NCBI RefSeq assembly: GCF_944387725.1
Contig: NZ_CALXGA010000006.1
Coordinates: 1 to 53,202 of the forward strand
Reading direction: 5' to 3'
DNA from: an uncultured Intestinimonas sp.
Lineage (GTDB): Bacteria > Bacillota > Clostridia > Oscillospirales > Oscillospiraceae
Length of the DNA stretch: 53,202 bases
The notes beneath the pieces are model-generated. The model saw only the letters and a list, made by a program, of their open reading frames with translations, had not been told where the DNA came from and ran no database searches. Below are positions 36,308-45,165 of this stretch, piece after piece (within the stretch, counting starts at the first letter, position 1; the number at the start of each line of letters is the position of its first letter). The translations under genes and the position numbers were made by a program.

Positions 36308-36429
36308 GCCGGCGGGCGCACCCGTCCTGATTTTCCCCGTTTTTTTGGGAAAGGGTGCGGAATATGGCGGTTTTGACGGCGGGGCCGGGGAGAAAACGAA
36401 CAGAACCCGTAAATTGTGCAAGATAACGG

Positions 36430-36457
36430 TTGACATTTCCTAGAAATCTGGTAGAAT
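36430..36457 (+). promoter_or_regulatory. Promoter of the fatty-acid synthesis operon
   Basis: TTGACA (36430-36435), 16-bp spacer, TAGAAT (36452-36457), about 85 bp before acpP. No other promoter is obvious before 46.1 kb. Confidence 0.8.
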
Positions 36458-36465
36458 GGCGGTAA

Positions 36466-36499
36466 ATTATTTTAGTTAAATTTTTTTAATTAAAATAAT
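36466..36499 (+). promoter_or_regulatory. AT-rich palindromic operator candidate upstream of acpP
   Basis: Inverted repeat ATTATTTTAGTTAA / TTAATTAAAATAAT (36466-36479 with 36486-36499; one mismatch), 6-nt centre, located just downstream of the -10 box where a repressor would block transcription. It contains the perfect palindrome TTTAATTAAA (36485-36494). The MarR-family regulator encoded at the operon end is the natural candidate to bind it, by analogy with FabT; this is inference. Confidence 0.55.
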
Positions 36500-36543
36500 C
36501 GAACTGACTTTTTTGAGCGCAGAGCTGAAAGGAGAACCAAATC

Positions 36544-36771
36544 ATGTTTGAGCAAGTGAAAAATGTCATCGTGGATACCCTGAGCTGCGACGCCGAGGCC
36601 GTGACCATGGACGCCCGCCTGGTGGAGGACCTGGAGGCCGACTCTCTGGACGCTGTGGAGCTGAACATGGCGCTGGAGGACGCCCTGGGCTTTTCCATCG
36701 ACGATGAGGAGCTCCAGAACATGAAGACGGTGGGGGACATTGTCCGCTATCTGGAGGCCCATCAGGAGTAA
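36544..36771 (+). CDS. acpP: Acyl carrier protein
   Basis: Small acidic carrier of growing fatty acids, 75 aa. Phosphopantetheine attachment Ser lies in VEDLEADSLDAVELNMALED (Ser about residue 37). Typical N-terminal helix MFEQVKNVIVDTLSCD. SD AAAGGAG before the ATG. It is the first gene of the operon, whereas in many Bacillota acpP follows fabG or fabD. Confidence 0.96.
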   Translation: MFEQVKNVIVDTLSCDAEAVTMDARLVEDLEADSLDAVELNMALEDALGFSIDDEELQNMKTVGDIVRYLEAHQE

Positions 36772-36774
36772 GCT

Positions 36775-37203
36775 ATGGAGCTGTCTGAGATTCTGACCCT
36801 GCTGGAGCGGTTCGACGCCTCCACGGCCACCTCCCTGAAGCTGGAGCTGGGGGACCTGCGGCTGAAGCTGGAGAAGGGGTGCGCCGTCCCCGCCGGAGGC
36901 GCGGCGGCCGTTCCGGCTGCCGCTGTCCCCGCGTCTGCGGCGGCCCCCTCTGCGGAGCCAGAGGGCGTGGAGGTGAAGGCCCCCCTGGTGGGGACCTTCT
37001 ACGCCGCCCCCGCCCCCGGAGAGCCCCCCTTTGTCTCTGTGGGGGACACGGTGAAAAAGGGACAGACCCTATGCGTGCTGGAGGCCATGAAAATGATGAG
37101 CGAGGTGCCCGCCCCCATAGACTGCGTGATTCTGGAGGTCCTGGCCAGGGACGGGGAGCTGATGGGCTTCGACGCCCCGCTCTTCCGGGTGAGGGAGCTG
37201 TAA
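36775..37203 (+). CDS. accB: Biotin carboxyl carrier protein of acetyl-CoA carboxylase
   Basis: 142 aa. The N-terminal helix region (LSEILTLLERFDASTATSLK) is followed by an Ala/Pro-rich linker (about 43-62) and the biotinyl domain with VKAPLVGTFYAAPAPGEPPF and the biotinylated Lys in LEAMKMMSEV (about residues 103-112). It starts 3 bp after acpP. Works with AccC and AccDA to make malonyl-CoA. Confidence 0.95.
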   Translation: MELSEILTLLERFDASTATSLKLELGDLRLKLEKGCAVPAGGAAAVPAAAVPASAAAPSAEPEGVEVKAPLVGTFYAAPAPGEPPFVSVGDTVKKGQTLCVLEAMKMMSEVPAPIDCVILEVLARDGELMGFDAPLFRVREL

Positions 37204-37207
37204 GCCT

Positions 37208-38581
37208 ATGTTCCATCGGATCCTGATTGCCAACCGGGGCGAGATCGCCGTGCGGGTCATCCGCACCTGCCGGGAGCTGGAGGTGGAGACGGTGGCGGTC
37301 TACTCCACCGCCGACGCCGACGCCCTACACGTCAAGCTGGCCACCGAGGCCGTGTGCATCGGCCCGCCCAAGGCGGCGGACAGCTATCTCAACATGTCCG
37401 CCCTCCTCACCGCCGCCCTGGAGACCGGCTGTGACGCCATCCACCCCGGCTACGGCTTCCTCTCGGAAAATCCGGAGTTTGCCGATCTGTGCCGGCAGTG
37501 CGGGCTGAAATTCATCGGGCCCTCCGGCGGCGTCATCCGCCAGATGGGCAACAAGGCGGCGGCCCGGGCCCTGATGCGGGACCACGGCGTCCCAGTGGTC
37601 CCGGGCTCCGAGGGGCCGGTGTCCGGCCCGGAGGAGGCCGCCGAGATCGCCGAAACCATCGGATACCCCGTCCTCCTGAAGGCCAGCTCCGGCGGAGGCG
37701 GGCGCGGTATGCGCCGGGTAGACGCCCCTGAGGAACTGCCCGGCCTTTACGCCGCCGCCCAGGCGGAGGCCGTGGCCTGCTTCGGAGACGGGGAGCTCTA
37801 TGTGGAGAAGCTCATCCTCCACCCCCGGCACATTGAGTTCCAGATTTTGGCCGACAGCCAGGGGAACGTGGTCCACCTGGGGGAACGGGACTGCTCCATC
37901 CAGCGGAAAAACCAGAAGCTCATCGAGGAGTCCCCCTCCCGGGCCCTGAGCGAGGACCTGCGCCGGGCCATGGGGGAGGCGGCGGTCCGGGCGGCCAAGG
38001 CCGCCGGATACCAGAGCGCCGGGACGGTGGAGTTCGTCCTGGCCCATGACGGCTCCTTCTACTTTATTGAGATGAACACCCGGATTCAGGTGGAGCACCC
38101 GGTCACCGAGTTCGTCACCGGCCTGGACCTCATCCGGGAGCAGATCCGCATCGCCGCGGGCCTGCCCCTGTCGGTCCACCAGGAAGCCGTCCGCCAGGAC
38201 GGCTGCGCCATGGAGTGCCGGATCAACGCCGAGGACCCCCGGGAGGGCTTCCGCCCCGCCCCGGGCCGGGTGGACTTCCTCCACCTCCCCGGCGGGCCGG
38301 GGGTGCGGGTGGACACCGCCCTCTTCAACGGCTGTGAGCTCTCCCCCTGGTACGACTCCCTGGCGGCCAAGGTGGTGGTCCACGCCCCCACCCGGCTGGA
38401 GACCCTGCGGAAAATGCGCCGGGCCCTGGAGGAACTCATCATCGAGGGCTTCCCCACCACGGCGGACCTGTGCCACCTGATTCTCTACCAGCCCGATTTC
38501 ATCAAGGGCCGGTATGACACCGGATTTTTAGAGCAGCATATGGAGGAGCTCCTCCGATGGGACTGTGAGGGCATGAAATGA
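37208..38581 (+). CDS. accC: Biotin carboxylase subunit of acetyl-CoA carboxylase
   Basis: ATP-grasp enzyme that carboxylates biotin on AccB, 457 aa. RILIANRGEIAVRVIRTCRE at the N-terminus, AIHPGYGFLSENPEFA, glycine-rich ATP loop LLKASSGGGGRGMRRVD, RHIEFQILAD, HLGERDCSIQRKNQKLIEE, FIEMNTRIQVEHPVTE with metal and catalytic residues. Its last 4 bp overlap accD (ATGA). Confidence 0.97.
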   Translation: MFHRILIANRGEIAVRVIRTCRELEVETVAVYSTADADALHVKLATEAVCIGPPKAADSYLNMSALLTAALETGCDAIHPGYGFLSENPEFADLCRQCGLKFIGPSGGVIRQMGNKAAARALMRDHGVPVVPGSEGPVSGPEEAAEIAETIGYPVLLKASSGGGGRGMRRVDAPEELPGLYAAAQAEAVACFGDGELYVEKLILHPRHIEFQILADSQGNVVHLGERDCSIQRKNQKLIEESPSRALSEDLRRAMGEAAVRAAKAAGYQSAGTVEFVLAHDGSFYFIEMNTRIQVEHPVTEFVTGLDLIREQIRIAAGLPLSVHQEAVRQDGCAMECRINAEDPREGFRPAPGRVDFLHLPGGPGVRVDTALFNGCELSPWYDSLAAKVVVHAPTRLETLRKMRRALEELIIEGFPTTADLCHLILYQPDFIKGRYDTGFLEQHMEELLRWDCEGMK

Positions 38582-39465
38582 TAGATTCCTTTCGTCAGCG
38601 GCGGGAGCGGATGATCCAGCTTAAGGCGCGCCGGGAGGGGAAGGAGAGCGACGTTCCCCGCAAGCATATCGGCAAGGCGGTCTTCGGCAAGTGCCCCGAC
38701 TGCGGCGCCATGGTGCCCAAGACCGAGCTGGCCCGCACCCTCTACGTCTGCCCCAAGTGCGGCTACCACCACCCGGTGGGGGCCTACCTGCGGCTGAGTA
38801 TGCTCTTGGACTCCAAGAGCTTCCGGGAGTTGGACGAGAAGCTGTCGGCTCCCAACGCGCTGAAATTCCCCGGCTATGACGACAAGCTCCAGGCGGCCCG
38901 GAAGAGCACCGGGCTCACCGAGGGGGTGGTCACCGCCCGGGGCAAGCTGGACGGCCGGATGGCCGTCTTCGCCGTGATGGACAGCCGCTTTCTCATGGGC
39001 AGCATGGGGGTGGCCGTGGGGGAGAAGGTCACCCGGGCGGTGGAGTACGCGGACCGGGCCAAGCTCCCCCTCATCATCTTCACCGCCAGCGGCGGAGCCC
39101 GGATGCAGGAGGGCATCCTCTCCCTGATGCAGATGGCCAAGACCAGCGCCGCCCTGGCCCGCTTTTCCCGGAACGGCGGCCTCTACATCTCTGTGTTCAC
39201 CCACCCCACCACCGGTGGCGTCACCGCCTCCTTCGCCTCCCTGGGGGACGTCACCCTGGCCGAGCCAGGGGCCCTCATCGGCTTTGCCGGGCCCCGGGTC
39301 ATCGAGCAGACCATCGGCCAGACCCTGCCGGAGGGCTTCCAGCGCTCCGAATACCTGGAGGAGCACGGCTTTGTGGACCAGATCGTCCCCCGGGGCCAGA
39401 TGCGGGAGACCCTCTCCCTCCTCCTCCAGCTCCACGAGAAGAGAGGAGGCGAGGAGCATGGCTGA
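38578..39465 (+). CDS. accD: Acetyl-CoA carboxylase carboxyltransferase beta subunit
   Basis: 295 aa. N-terminal zinc ribbon with CPDCGAMVPKTELARTLYVC and the following CPKCGYHH, then the crotonase-like carboxyltransferase domain: FTASGGARMQEGILSLMQMA, HPTTGGVTASFASLGD, IGFAGPRVIEQTIGQTLPEG. ATG overlaps the accC stop; the 3' end overlaps accA by 8 bp. Confidence 0.97.
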   Translation: MIDSFRQRRERMIQLKARREGKESDVPRKHIGKAVFGKCPDCGAMVPKTELARTLYVCPKCGYHHPVGAYLRLSMLLDSKSFRELDEKLSAPNALKFPGYDDKLQAARKSTGLTEGVVTARGKLDGRMAVFAVMDSRFLMGSMGVAVGEKVTRAVEYADRAKLPLIIFTASGGARMQEGILSLMQMAKTSAALARFSRNGGLYISVFTHPTTGGVTASFASLGDVTLAEPGALIGFAGPRVIEQTIGQTLPEGFQRSEYLEEHGFVDQIVPRGQMRETLSLLLQLHEKRGGEEHG

Positions 39466-40270
39466 GTACACCCCCGGTCAGAAGGTGGCCATCGCCCGCC
39501 ATGCCGGGCGGCCGGGCACGGCGGACTACATCTCCGCCTTGTTCACCGGCTTCTTTGCCCAGAAGGGGGACCGGCAGTGCCGGGAGGACCCCGCCATCCT
39601 GGGGGGCGTGGCCCTCTATAAGGGCCGCCCCGTCACCGTCCTGGGCCACCGAAAGGGGAAGGACCTCCAGGAGAACATGACCTATAACTTCGGGATGCCC
39701 GGCCCCGAGGGCTACCGCAAGGCCCAGCGCCTGATGCGGCAGGCGGAAAAGTTCCGCCGGCCCGTCATCACCTTCGTGGACACCCCCGGGGCCTATCCCG
39801 GCCTGGAGGCCGAGGCCCGGGGGCAGGGGGAGGCCATCGCCTCCACCCTGGCCATGATGAGCGGCCTGGACGTGCCGGTGGTCACCATCGTCATCGGCGA
39901 GGGGGGCAGCGGCGGGGCACTGGCCCTGGCTGTGGCCAACCGGGTGCTGATGCTGGAGCACGCCGTCTACTCCGTCCTCTCCCCGGAGGGTTTCGCCTCC
40001 ATCCTCTGGAAGGACTCCGGCAAGGCCGACCAGGCCGCCGAGGTGATGAAGCTCACCGCTCAGGACCTGGTGGCCTTAGGGGCGGCGGACGAGGTCATTC
40101 CAGAGCCCCCCGGCGGGGCCCATGAAAATCCCCAGGCCGTCTTCGTGGCGGTGGACCGGGCCCTGTCCCGGGCCCTGGACCGGGTGGTCCGGGAGGGGGA
40201 TTTCGCCCAGAAGCGGTACGAGAAATTCCGCGGCATGGGAAGCCTGTACACCGGGAGGGACAAGTCATGA
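39458..40270 (+). CDS. accA: Acetyl-CoA carboxylase carboxyltransferase alpha subunit
   Basis: 270 aa. MAEYTPGQKVAIARHAGRPG at the start, then the family core HRKGKDLQENMTYNFGMPGP, EGYRKAQRLMRQAEKF, TFVDTPGAYPGLEAEARGQG, IVIGEGGSGGALALAVANRV and EGFASILWKD. ATG 39458 with SD GAGGCGAGGAG; the frame is open to 39215 only because it shadows accD. Shorter than E. coli AccA (about 319 aa) at the N-terminus, as in other Clostridia. Overlaps fabH by 4 bp. Confidence 0.96.
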   Translation: MAEYTPGQKVAIARHAGRPGTADYISALFTGFFAQKGDRQCREDPAILGGVALYKGRPVTVLGHRKGKDLQENMTYNFGMPGPEGYRKAQRLMRQAEKFRRPVITFVDTPGAYPGLEAEARGQGEAIASTLAMMSGLDVPVVTIVIGEGGSGGALALAVANRVLMLEHAVYSVLSPEGFASILWKDSGKADQAAEVMKLTAQDLVALGAADEVIPEPPGGAHENPQAVFVAVDRALSRALDRVVREGDFAQKRYEKFRGMGSLYTGRDKS

Positions 40271-41208
40271 AGGGATTGAAAATTGTAGGCACCGGGCGGC
40301 ATCTGCCCGCCAAGGTGGTCACCAACGACGATCTGCGGGCCTTTGTGGACACCAGCGACGAGTGGATTCGCACCCGCACGGGCATCCAGACCCGGCGCTT
40401 CTGCGCCGAGGGGGAGAGCACGGCCTCCCTGGGGGTGGAGGCGGCCCGGCTGGCCCTGGAGCGGGCCGGCATCTCCCCGGAGGACCTGGGGGCCTGCGTG
40501 GGGTGCACTTGCAGCGCCGACAGCGTCGCCCCCACAGTGGCCAGCGCCATCCAGCGGGACCTGGGCCTGCCCAAGCACATCCCCTATTTTGACCTCAACG
40601 CCGGGTGCTCCGGCTTTCTCTACGGCCTCCATGTGACCCGGGGCCTGCTGCTCCAGAGCGACAAGCCCTACGCCCTCCTGGTGGGGGCCGAGAGCCTGAG
40701 CCGGGTCATGAACTTCCAGGACCGGGGGACCTGCGTCATCTTCGGCGACGGGGCCGGGGCCGTGGTGGTGAAGCTGGAGGAGTCCGCCCCCTACGCCTAC
40801 ACCCTGGGCGCCGAGGGGGGCGACGACGTCCTCTACATCGGCGGCTGCGGCTCCCAGGAGCCCTATATCCACATGGAGGGGCAGAAGACCTTCCGCTTCG
40901 CCGTGGAGATGGTGCCCTGGTGCATCCACGAGCTCCTCCGGAAGAGCGGTCTGGGGCTGGAGGATATCGACTGGTTCGTCCTCCACCAGGCCAACAAGCG
41001 GATCATTGACCATGTGGCCAAGAAGCTGGGAGTGCCGGGGGAGCGGTTCTATCAGAACATCTCCCAGTACGGCAACACCTCCGCCGCCAGCATCCCCATC
41101 GCCCTGGACGAGATGGCGGAGCAGGGCCTGCTCCAGCGGGGACAGAAGCTCCTGCTGGTGGGCTTTGGCGCCGGCCTCACTTGGGGCGGCGCGCTGCTGG
41201 AGTGGTAA
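40267..41208 (+). CDS. fabH: 3-oxoacyl-ACP synthase III
   Basis: Starts fatty-acid chains by condensing acyl-CoA with malonyl-ACP. 313 aa. Nucleophile in FDLNAGCSGFLYGL (Cys about residue 113), DTSDEWIRTRTGIQ N-terminal signature, catalytic His in WFVLHQANKRIIDH and Asn in YGNTSAASIPIALDEM. GFGAGLTWGGALLEW ends the protein, as in the family. Confidence 0.97.
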   Translation: MKGLKIVGTGRHLPAKVVTNDDLRAFVDTSDEWIRTRTGIQTRRFCAEGESTASLGVEAARLALERAGISPEDLGACVGCTCSADSVAPTVASAIQRDLGLPKHIPYFDLNAGCSGFLYGLHVTRGLLLQSDKPYALLVGAESLSRVMNFQDRGTCVIFGDGAGAVVVKLEESAPYAYTLGAEGGDDVLYIGGCGSQEPYIHMEGQKTFRFAVEMVPWCIHELLRKSGLGLEDIDWFVLHQANKRIIDHVAKKLGVPGERFYQNISQYGNTSAASIPIALDEMAEQGLLQRGQKLLLVGFGAGLTWGGALLEW

Positions 41209-41221
41209 AGGTTTCCCGCTG

Positions 41222-41272
41222 GGGAAATTGTACGAAATTTCGGGGACCGGGTTCCCCATGATCCAGGACTGA
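41222..41272 (+). repeat. Partial duplicate of the fabK 5' end upstream of fabK
   Basis: About 50 bp that align with 41294-41344 (the first codons of fabK) at a fixed offset of 72 bp; shared blocks include GGAAATTG, GGGACCG and GTTCCCCAT, ATCCAGG. Translated, GKLYEISGTGFPMIQD mirrors fabK RKLNEILGTEFPIIQG, then meets a TGA. It looks like a decayed tandem duplication in the fabH-fabK gap. Confidence 0.8.
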
Positions 41273-41290
41273 GAATTGAGGATAATTTGC

Positions 41291-42229
41291 ATGAGGAAAT
41301 TGAATGAGATCCTGGGGACCGAGTTCCCCATTATCCAGGGCGGCATGGCCAACATCGCCACCGGCGAGTTCGCCGCCGCCGTCTCCAACGCCGGCGGCAT
41401 GGGCCTCATCGGCGGGGGCGGCATGAACGCCGAGACCTTCCGGGAGAACATCCACAAGTGCCGGAGCCTGACCCAGAAGCCCTTCGGCGTAAACATCATG
41501 CTCATGCACCCACAGGCCAAGGAGATGGCCCAGATTGCTGCCGAGGAGAAGGTCCCCTTCATCACCACCGGGGCCGGCAATCCCGCCTCCTTCCTCCCCA
41601 TGTGGAAGGAGACGGGGGCCAAGGTCTTCCCCGTGGTGTCGGTTGCGGCCCTGGCCAAGCTGGTGGCCCGGGCGGGGGCCGACGGCGTCATCGCTGAGGG
41701 CACCGAGTCCGGGGGCCATGTGGGGGAGCTGACCACCATGGCCCTGGTGCCCCAGGTCTGCGACGCGGTGGACATCCCCGTGGTGGCCGCCGGAGGCATC
41801 GCCGACGGCCGGCAGATGCTGGCCGCCTTCGCTCTGGGGGCCTGTGGCGTCCAGGTGGGCACCTGCCTGCTGGTGAGTGAGGAGTGCCCCATCCACCCCA
41901 ACTACAAGGAGGCCGTCCTCAAGGCCAAGGACAGCGGCACCGTGGTCACCGGGCGCATTGGCGGCACCCCGGTGCGGATTCTGAAAAACCCCATGGCCAA
42001 GGCCTATATCGCCAAGGAGAAGGCCGGGGCCGGTAAGATGGAGCTGGAGGAGTTCACCTTGGGCTCCCTCCGGCGGGCCGTCTTCGAGGGGGACACCAAG
42101 TCCGGAAGCCTCATGGCCGGCCAGGTGGCGGGGATGCTCCACGAAATCCGCCCCGTCCGAGCCATCCTGGAGGACCTCTGGAGCGGCTGCGCCGCCCGGC
42201 TCGCCGCGCTGGAGAAGGAGGGCTTTTGA
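41291..42229 (+). CDS. fabK: Enoyl-ACP reductase II (FMN-dependent)
   Basis: Last reduction of each elongation cycle; FMN/NAD(P)H TIM-barrel of the nitronate monooxygenase superfamily. 312 aa. LGTEFPIIQGGMANIATGEF, AVSNAGGMGLIGGGGM, KPFGVNIML, VPFITTGAGNP, IAEGTESGGHVGEL (catalytic His region) and PVVAAGGIADGRQML. ATG 41291 with GAGGA 7 nt upstream; TTG 41276 is in frame but unsupported. FabK replaces FabI here, a type known to be insensitive to triclosan. Located in the fab operon, which supports FabK over other family members. Confidence 0.95.
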   Translation: MRKLNEILGTEFPIIQGGMANIATGEFAAAVSNAGGMGLIGGGGMNAETFRENIHKCRSLTQKPFGVNIMLMHPQAKEMAQIAAEEKVPFITTGAGNPASFLPMWKETGAKVFPVVSVAALAKLVARAGADGVIAEGTESGGHVGELTTMALVPQVCDAVDIPVVAAGGIADGRQMLAAFALGACGVQVGTCLLVSEECPIHPNYKEAVLKAKDSGTVVTGRIGGTPVRILKNPMAKAYIAKEKAGAGKMELEEFTLGSLRRAVFEGDTKSGSLMAGQVAGMLHEIRPVRAILEDLWSGCAARLAALEKEGF

Positions 42230-43158
42230 TGAAGCTGGCCTTCCTGTACGCCGGACAGGGCACCCAGCACGCCGGCATGGGCCGGGACCTCTACGAGGCC
42301 TATCCCAACTTCCGGGCGGTGCTGGACAGCGCCCCGGTGGACTTTGACCTGAAAAAGCTCTGCTTTGAGGGGCCCGAAGAGACCCTGAGCCAGACCCAGT
42401 ACACCCAGCCCTGCATGGTGGCCTTTGCCGCCGGGGTGACGGCGGTGCTCTATGAAAAGGGTGTCCGCCCCGCCATGGCTGCGGGGCTGAGCCTGGGGGA
42501 GTACTCCGCCCTGTGCGCCGCCGGGGTCTTTGACCCGGTCACCGCCATTGACCTGGTGGCCTTCCGGGGGAAGGCCATGGCCGGGGCTGTGCAGGACCGC
42601 CCCAGCGCCATGGCCGCCGTGCTGATGCTGGACCGGGCGACCCTCCAGAAGTGCTGTGACGCCGCCTCCCGCCTGGGGGTGGCGGAGATCGCCAACCTGA
42701 ACTGTCCCGGGCAGATCGTCATCGGCGGCGACGCCGCCGCCGTGGAGGAGGCCGGCCGCCTGGCCAAGGAGGCGGGGGCCAAGCGGGTGATGCCCCTGAA
42801 GGTCAGCGGGCCCTTCCACACCTCCCTCATGGCCCCCGCCGGGGAGGCCCTGGCCAAGCGGTTCCAGACGGTGGACTTCGGGGCCATGCAGTTCCCCGTC
42901 CTCTTCAACTGCAAGGGCGACGTGCTGGGGGAGGGGGACAGCATCCCCAGCCTGCTGGTGCGGCAGGTCCAGAGCAGCGTCCACATGGAGGACACCATCC
43001 GCAACATGGCCGCCCACGGGGTGGACACCATCCTGGAGATCGGCCCCGGCAAGGCCCTGAGCGGCTTTGTGAAGAAGACCGAAAAGGGCATCACCACCTA
43101 CGCCGTGGAGACGGCGGAGGACCTGGAGGCGGCCGTGGCCGCCCTGAAAGGAGCGTAA
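42229..43158 (+). CDS. fabD: Malonyl-CoA:ACP transacylase
   Basis: 309 aa. LAFLYAGQGTQHAGMGRDLY, nucleophile elbow MAAGLSLGEYSALCAAGVF (Ser about residue 90), FRGKAMAGAV, and catalytic His in VSGPFHTSLMAPA. ATG 42229 overlaps the fabK stop (TGATG) with SD AGAAGGAGGG; the frame also allows TTG 42226. Confidence 0.96.
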   Translation: MKLAFLYAGQGTQHAGMGRDLYEAYPNFRAVLDSAPVDFDLKKLCFEGPEETLSQTQYTQPCMVAFAAGVTAVLYEKGVRPAMAAGLSLGEYSALCAAGVFDPVTAIDLVAFRGKAMAGAVQDRPSAMAAVLMLDRATLQKCCDAASRLGVAEIANLNCPGQIVIGGDAAAVEEAGRLAKEAGAKRVMPLKVSGPFHTSLMAPAGEALAKRFQTVDFGAMQFPVLFNCKGDVLGEGDSIPSLLVRQVQSSVHMEDTIRNMAAHGVDTILEIGPGKALSGFVKKTEKGITTYAVETAEDLEAAVAALKGA

Positions 43159-43161
43159 CCC

Positions 43162-43905
43162 ATGAGCTTACAGGGAAAATGCGCCCTGGTCACCGGAGGC
43201 AGCCGGGGCATTGGCCGGGCGGTCTGCCTGGAGCTGGCCCGGCAGGGGGCTCGGGTGGCGGTGAACTACGCCGGCAACGCCGCCGCCGCCCAGGAGACGG
43301 TGGAGGCCTGTCGGGCCCTGGGGGCGGAGGCATTCGCCATCCAGGCCGACGTGGCCGGCGCCGCCGAGAGCGAGGCCATGGTTAAGGAGGTCCTGGCCCG
43401 GTTCGGCCGGCTGGACATTCTGGTGAACAACGCCGGGGTCACCCGGGACGGTTTGATGCTCACCATGAAGGAGGCCGATTGGGACGCGGTGCTGGACACC
43501 AACCTAAAGGGGGCCTTCCACTGCATGAAGGCGGTCTACCGGCCCATGATGAAGCAGAAGTACGGGCGCATCGTCAACCTCTCCAGCATTGTGGGCCTTC
43601 GGGGCAATGCCGGCCAGGCCAACTACGCCGCCAGCAAGGCCGGGCTCATCGGCCTGACCAAGTCCCTGGCCAAGGAGCTGGCCGCCCGGAACGTCACCGT
43701 CAACGCGGTGGCCCCCGGCTTTATTGATACGGATATGACCGCCGCCCTTCCCGAGAAGGCCCGGGAGGCCCTGCTGGCCTCCATCCCCATGGGCCGCCTG
43801 GGCCAGGCCGAGGACGTGGCCCGGGCCGTGGCCTTCTTCGCCGGGGACGACTCCGCCTATGTCACCGGGCAGGTTTTGTGTGTGGACGGCGGCATGGCGG
43901 TTTAA
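43162..43905 (+). CDS. fabG: 3-oxoacyl-ACP reductase
   Basis: NADPH-dependent short-chain dehydrogenase, 247 aa. Cofactor loop ALVTGGSRGIGRAVCLELA, ILVNNAGVTRDGLMLTMKEA, catalytic Ser in IVNLSSIVGLRGNAGQ and YxxxK in ANYAASKAGLIGLTKSLAKE; the C-terminal VTGQVLCVDGGMAV is typical of FabG. It starts 3 bp after fabD. Confidence 0.96.
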   Translation: MSLQGKCALVTGGSRGIGRAVCLELARQGARVAVNYAGNAAAAQETVEACRALGAEAFAIQADVAGAAESEAMVKEVLARFGRLDILVNNAGVTRDGLMLTMKEADWDAVLDTNLKGAFHCMKAVYRPMMKQKYGRIVNLSSIVGLRGNAGQANYAASKAGLIGLTKSLAKELAARNVTVNAVAPGFIDTDMTAALPEKAREALLASIPMGRLGQAEDVARAVAFFAGDDSAYVTGQVLCVDGGMAV

Positions 43906-43920
43906 GGAGGAAAGGAAGCA

Positions 43921-45162
43921 ATGGAAAAGAGACGTGTGGTCATCACCGGCCTGGGCGCGGTGACCCCGGTGGGCCTCACCGCCGCCGAGAGCTGGGCCGC
44001 CGTAAAGGCCGGGACCTGCGGCATCGCCCCCATCACCCTGTATGATACCTCCAACATGAAGGCCAAGCTGGCAGGGGAGGTCAAGGGCTTCGATCCGGCC
44101 AACTATGTGGAGAAGCGGGAGGCCCGGAAGGTGGACCGCTTCGCCCAGTTCGCTCTGGCCGCCGCCCGGGAGGCCGTGGCGCAGAGCGGCCTGGATTTCA
44201 CCCAGGAGGACCCCTACCGCTGCGCCCTCATCGTCTCGGCGGGCATCGGGGGGCTCTACACCCTCCAGCACGAGTGCGTCAAGGGGGAGCAGAAGGGGTA
44301 TGACAAGATTTCCCCCTTCTTCATCCCCATGTCCATCGGCAATATGGCCGCTGCCCAGATTGCCATTCGATACGGCCTCAAGGGCATGGCCACCTGCCCC
44401 ACCACCGCCTGCGCCGGCGGCACCAACGCCGTGGGAGACGCCCTGCGGCAGATTCGGGACGGCTACGCCGAGGTGGTCCTGTGCGGCGGGGCCGAGGCGG
44501 TGGTCACCGAGCTGGCCATGGGGGGCTTCACCTCCATGCACGCCCTGTGCCTCTCCGACGACCCCAAGCGGGCCTCCATCCCCTTTGACGCGGAGCGCAG
44601 CGGCTTCGTCATGGGCGAAGGGGCCGGCATCCTAGTGCTGGAGGAGCTGGAGCACGCCAGGAAGCGGGGGGCCGCCATCCTGGGGGAGGCGGTGGGCTAC
44701 GGCGCCACCTGCGACGCCTACCACATCACCGCCCCCTCCCCCGGCGGGGCTGAGGGGGCCAAGGCCATGTCCCTGGCCCTGGAGGACGCCGGTGTGGCGC
44801 CGGAGGCGGTGGGCTACATCAACGCCCATGGAACCTCCACCCCCCTGAACGACGCCATCGAAACCGAGGCGGTCAAGTCGGTCTTCGGAGACCACGCCTA
44901 CCGCCTGGCCATCAGCTCCACCAAGTCCATGACGGGCCACATGCTGGGGGCCGCCGGGGCCGTGGAGGCCATCTTTACCGCCCAGGCCCTCTTGGAGGGC
45001 TTCCTGCCCGCCACCATCGGCTACCAGGTCCCCGACCCGGCGTGCGACCTGGACGTGGTGCCCAACGTGGGCCGGGGGGCCGGCATCCGCTATGCCATGT
45101 CCAACTCCTTAGGCTTCGGCGGGCACAACGCCAGCATTCTGCTGAAGAAATGGGAGGGCTGA
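43921..45162 (+). CDS. fabF: 3-oxoacyl-ACP synthase II
   Basis: Chain-elongating condensing enzyme, 413 aa. VVITGLGAVTPVGLTAAESW, nucleophile Cys in CPTTACAGGTNAVGDAL, catalytic His residues in YINAHGTSTPLNDAIETEA and SSTKSMTGHMLGAAGAVEAI, and the C-terminal SNSLGFGGHNASILLKKW. SD AAGGAGGAAAGGA upstream of the ATG. FabF/FabB can also partner FabM or FabN; no such isomerase is seen here. Confidence 0.97.
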   Translation: MEKRRVVITGLGAVTPVGLTAAESWAAVKAGTCGIAPITLYDTSNMKAKLAGEVKGFDPANYVEKREARKVDRFAQFALAAAREAVAQSGLDFTQEDPYRCALIVSAGIGGLYTLQHECVKGEQKGYDKISPFFIPMSIGNMAAAQIAIRYGLKGMATCPTTACAGGTNAVGDALRQIRDGYAEVVLCGGAEAVVTELAMGGFTSMHALCLSDDPKRASIPFDAERSGFVMGEGAGILVLEELEHARKRGAAILGEAVGYGATCDAYHITAPSPGGAEGAKAMSLALEDAGVAPEAVGYINAHGTSTPLNDAIETEAVKSVFGDHAYRLAISSTKSMTGHMLGAAGAVEAIFTAQALLEGFLPATIGYQVPDPACDLDVVPNVGRGAGIRYAMSNSLGFGGHNASILLKKWEG

Positions 45163-45165
45163 GCC

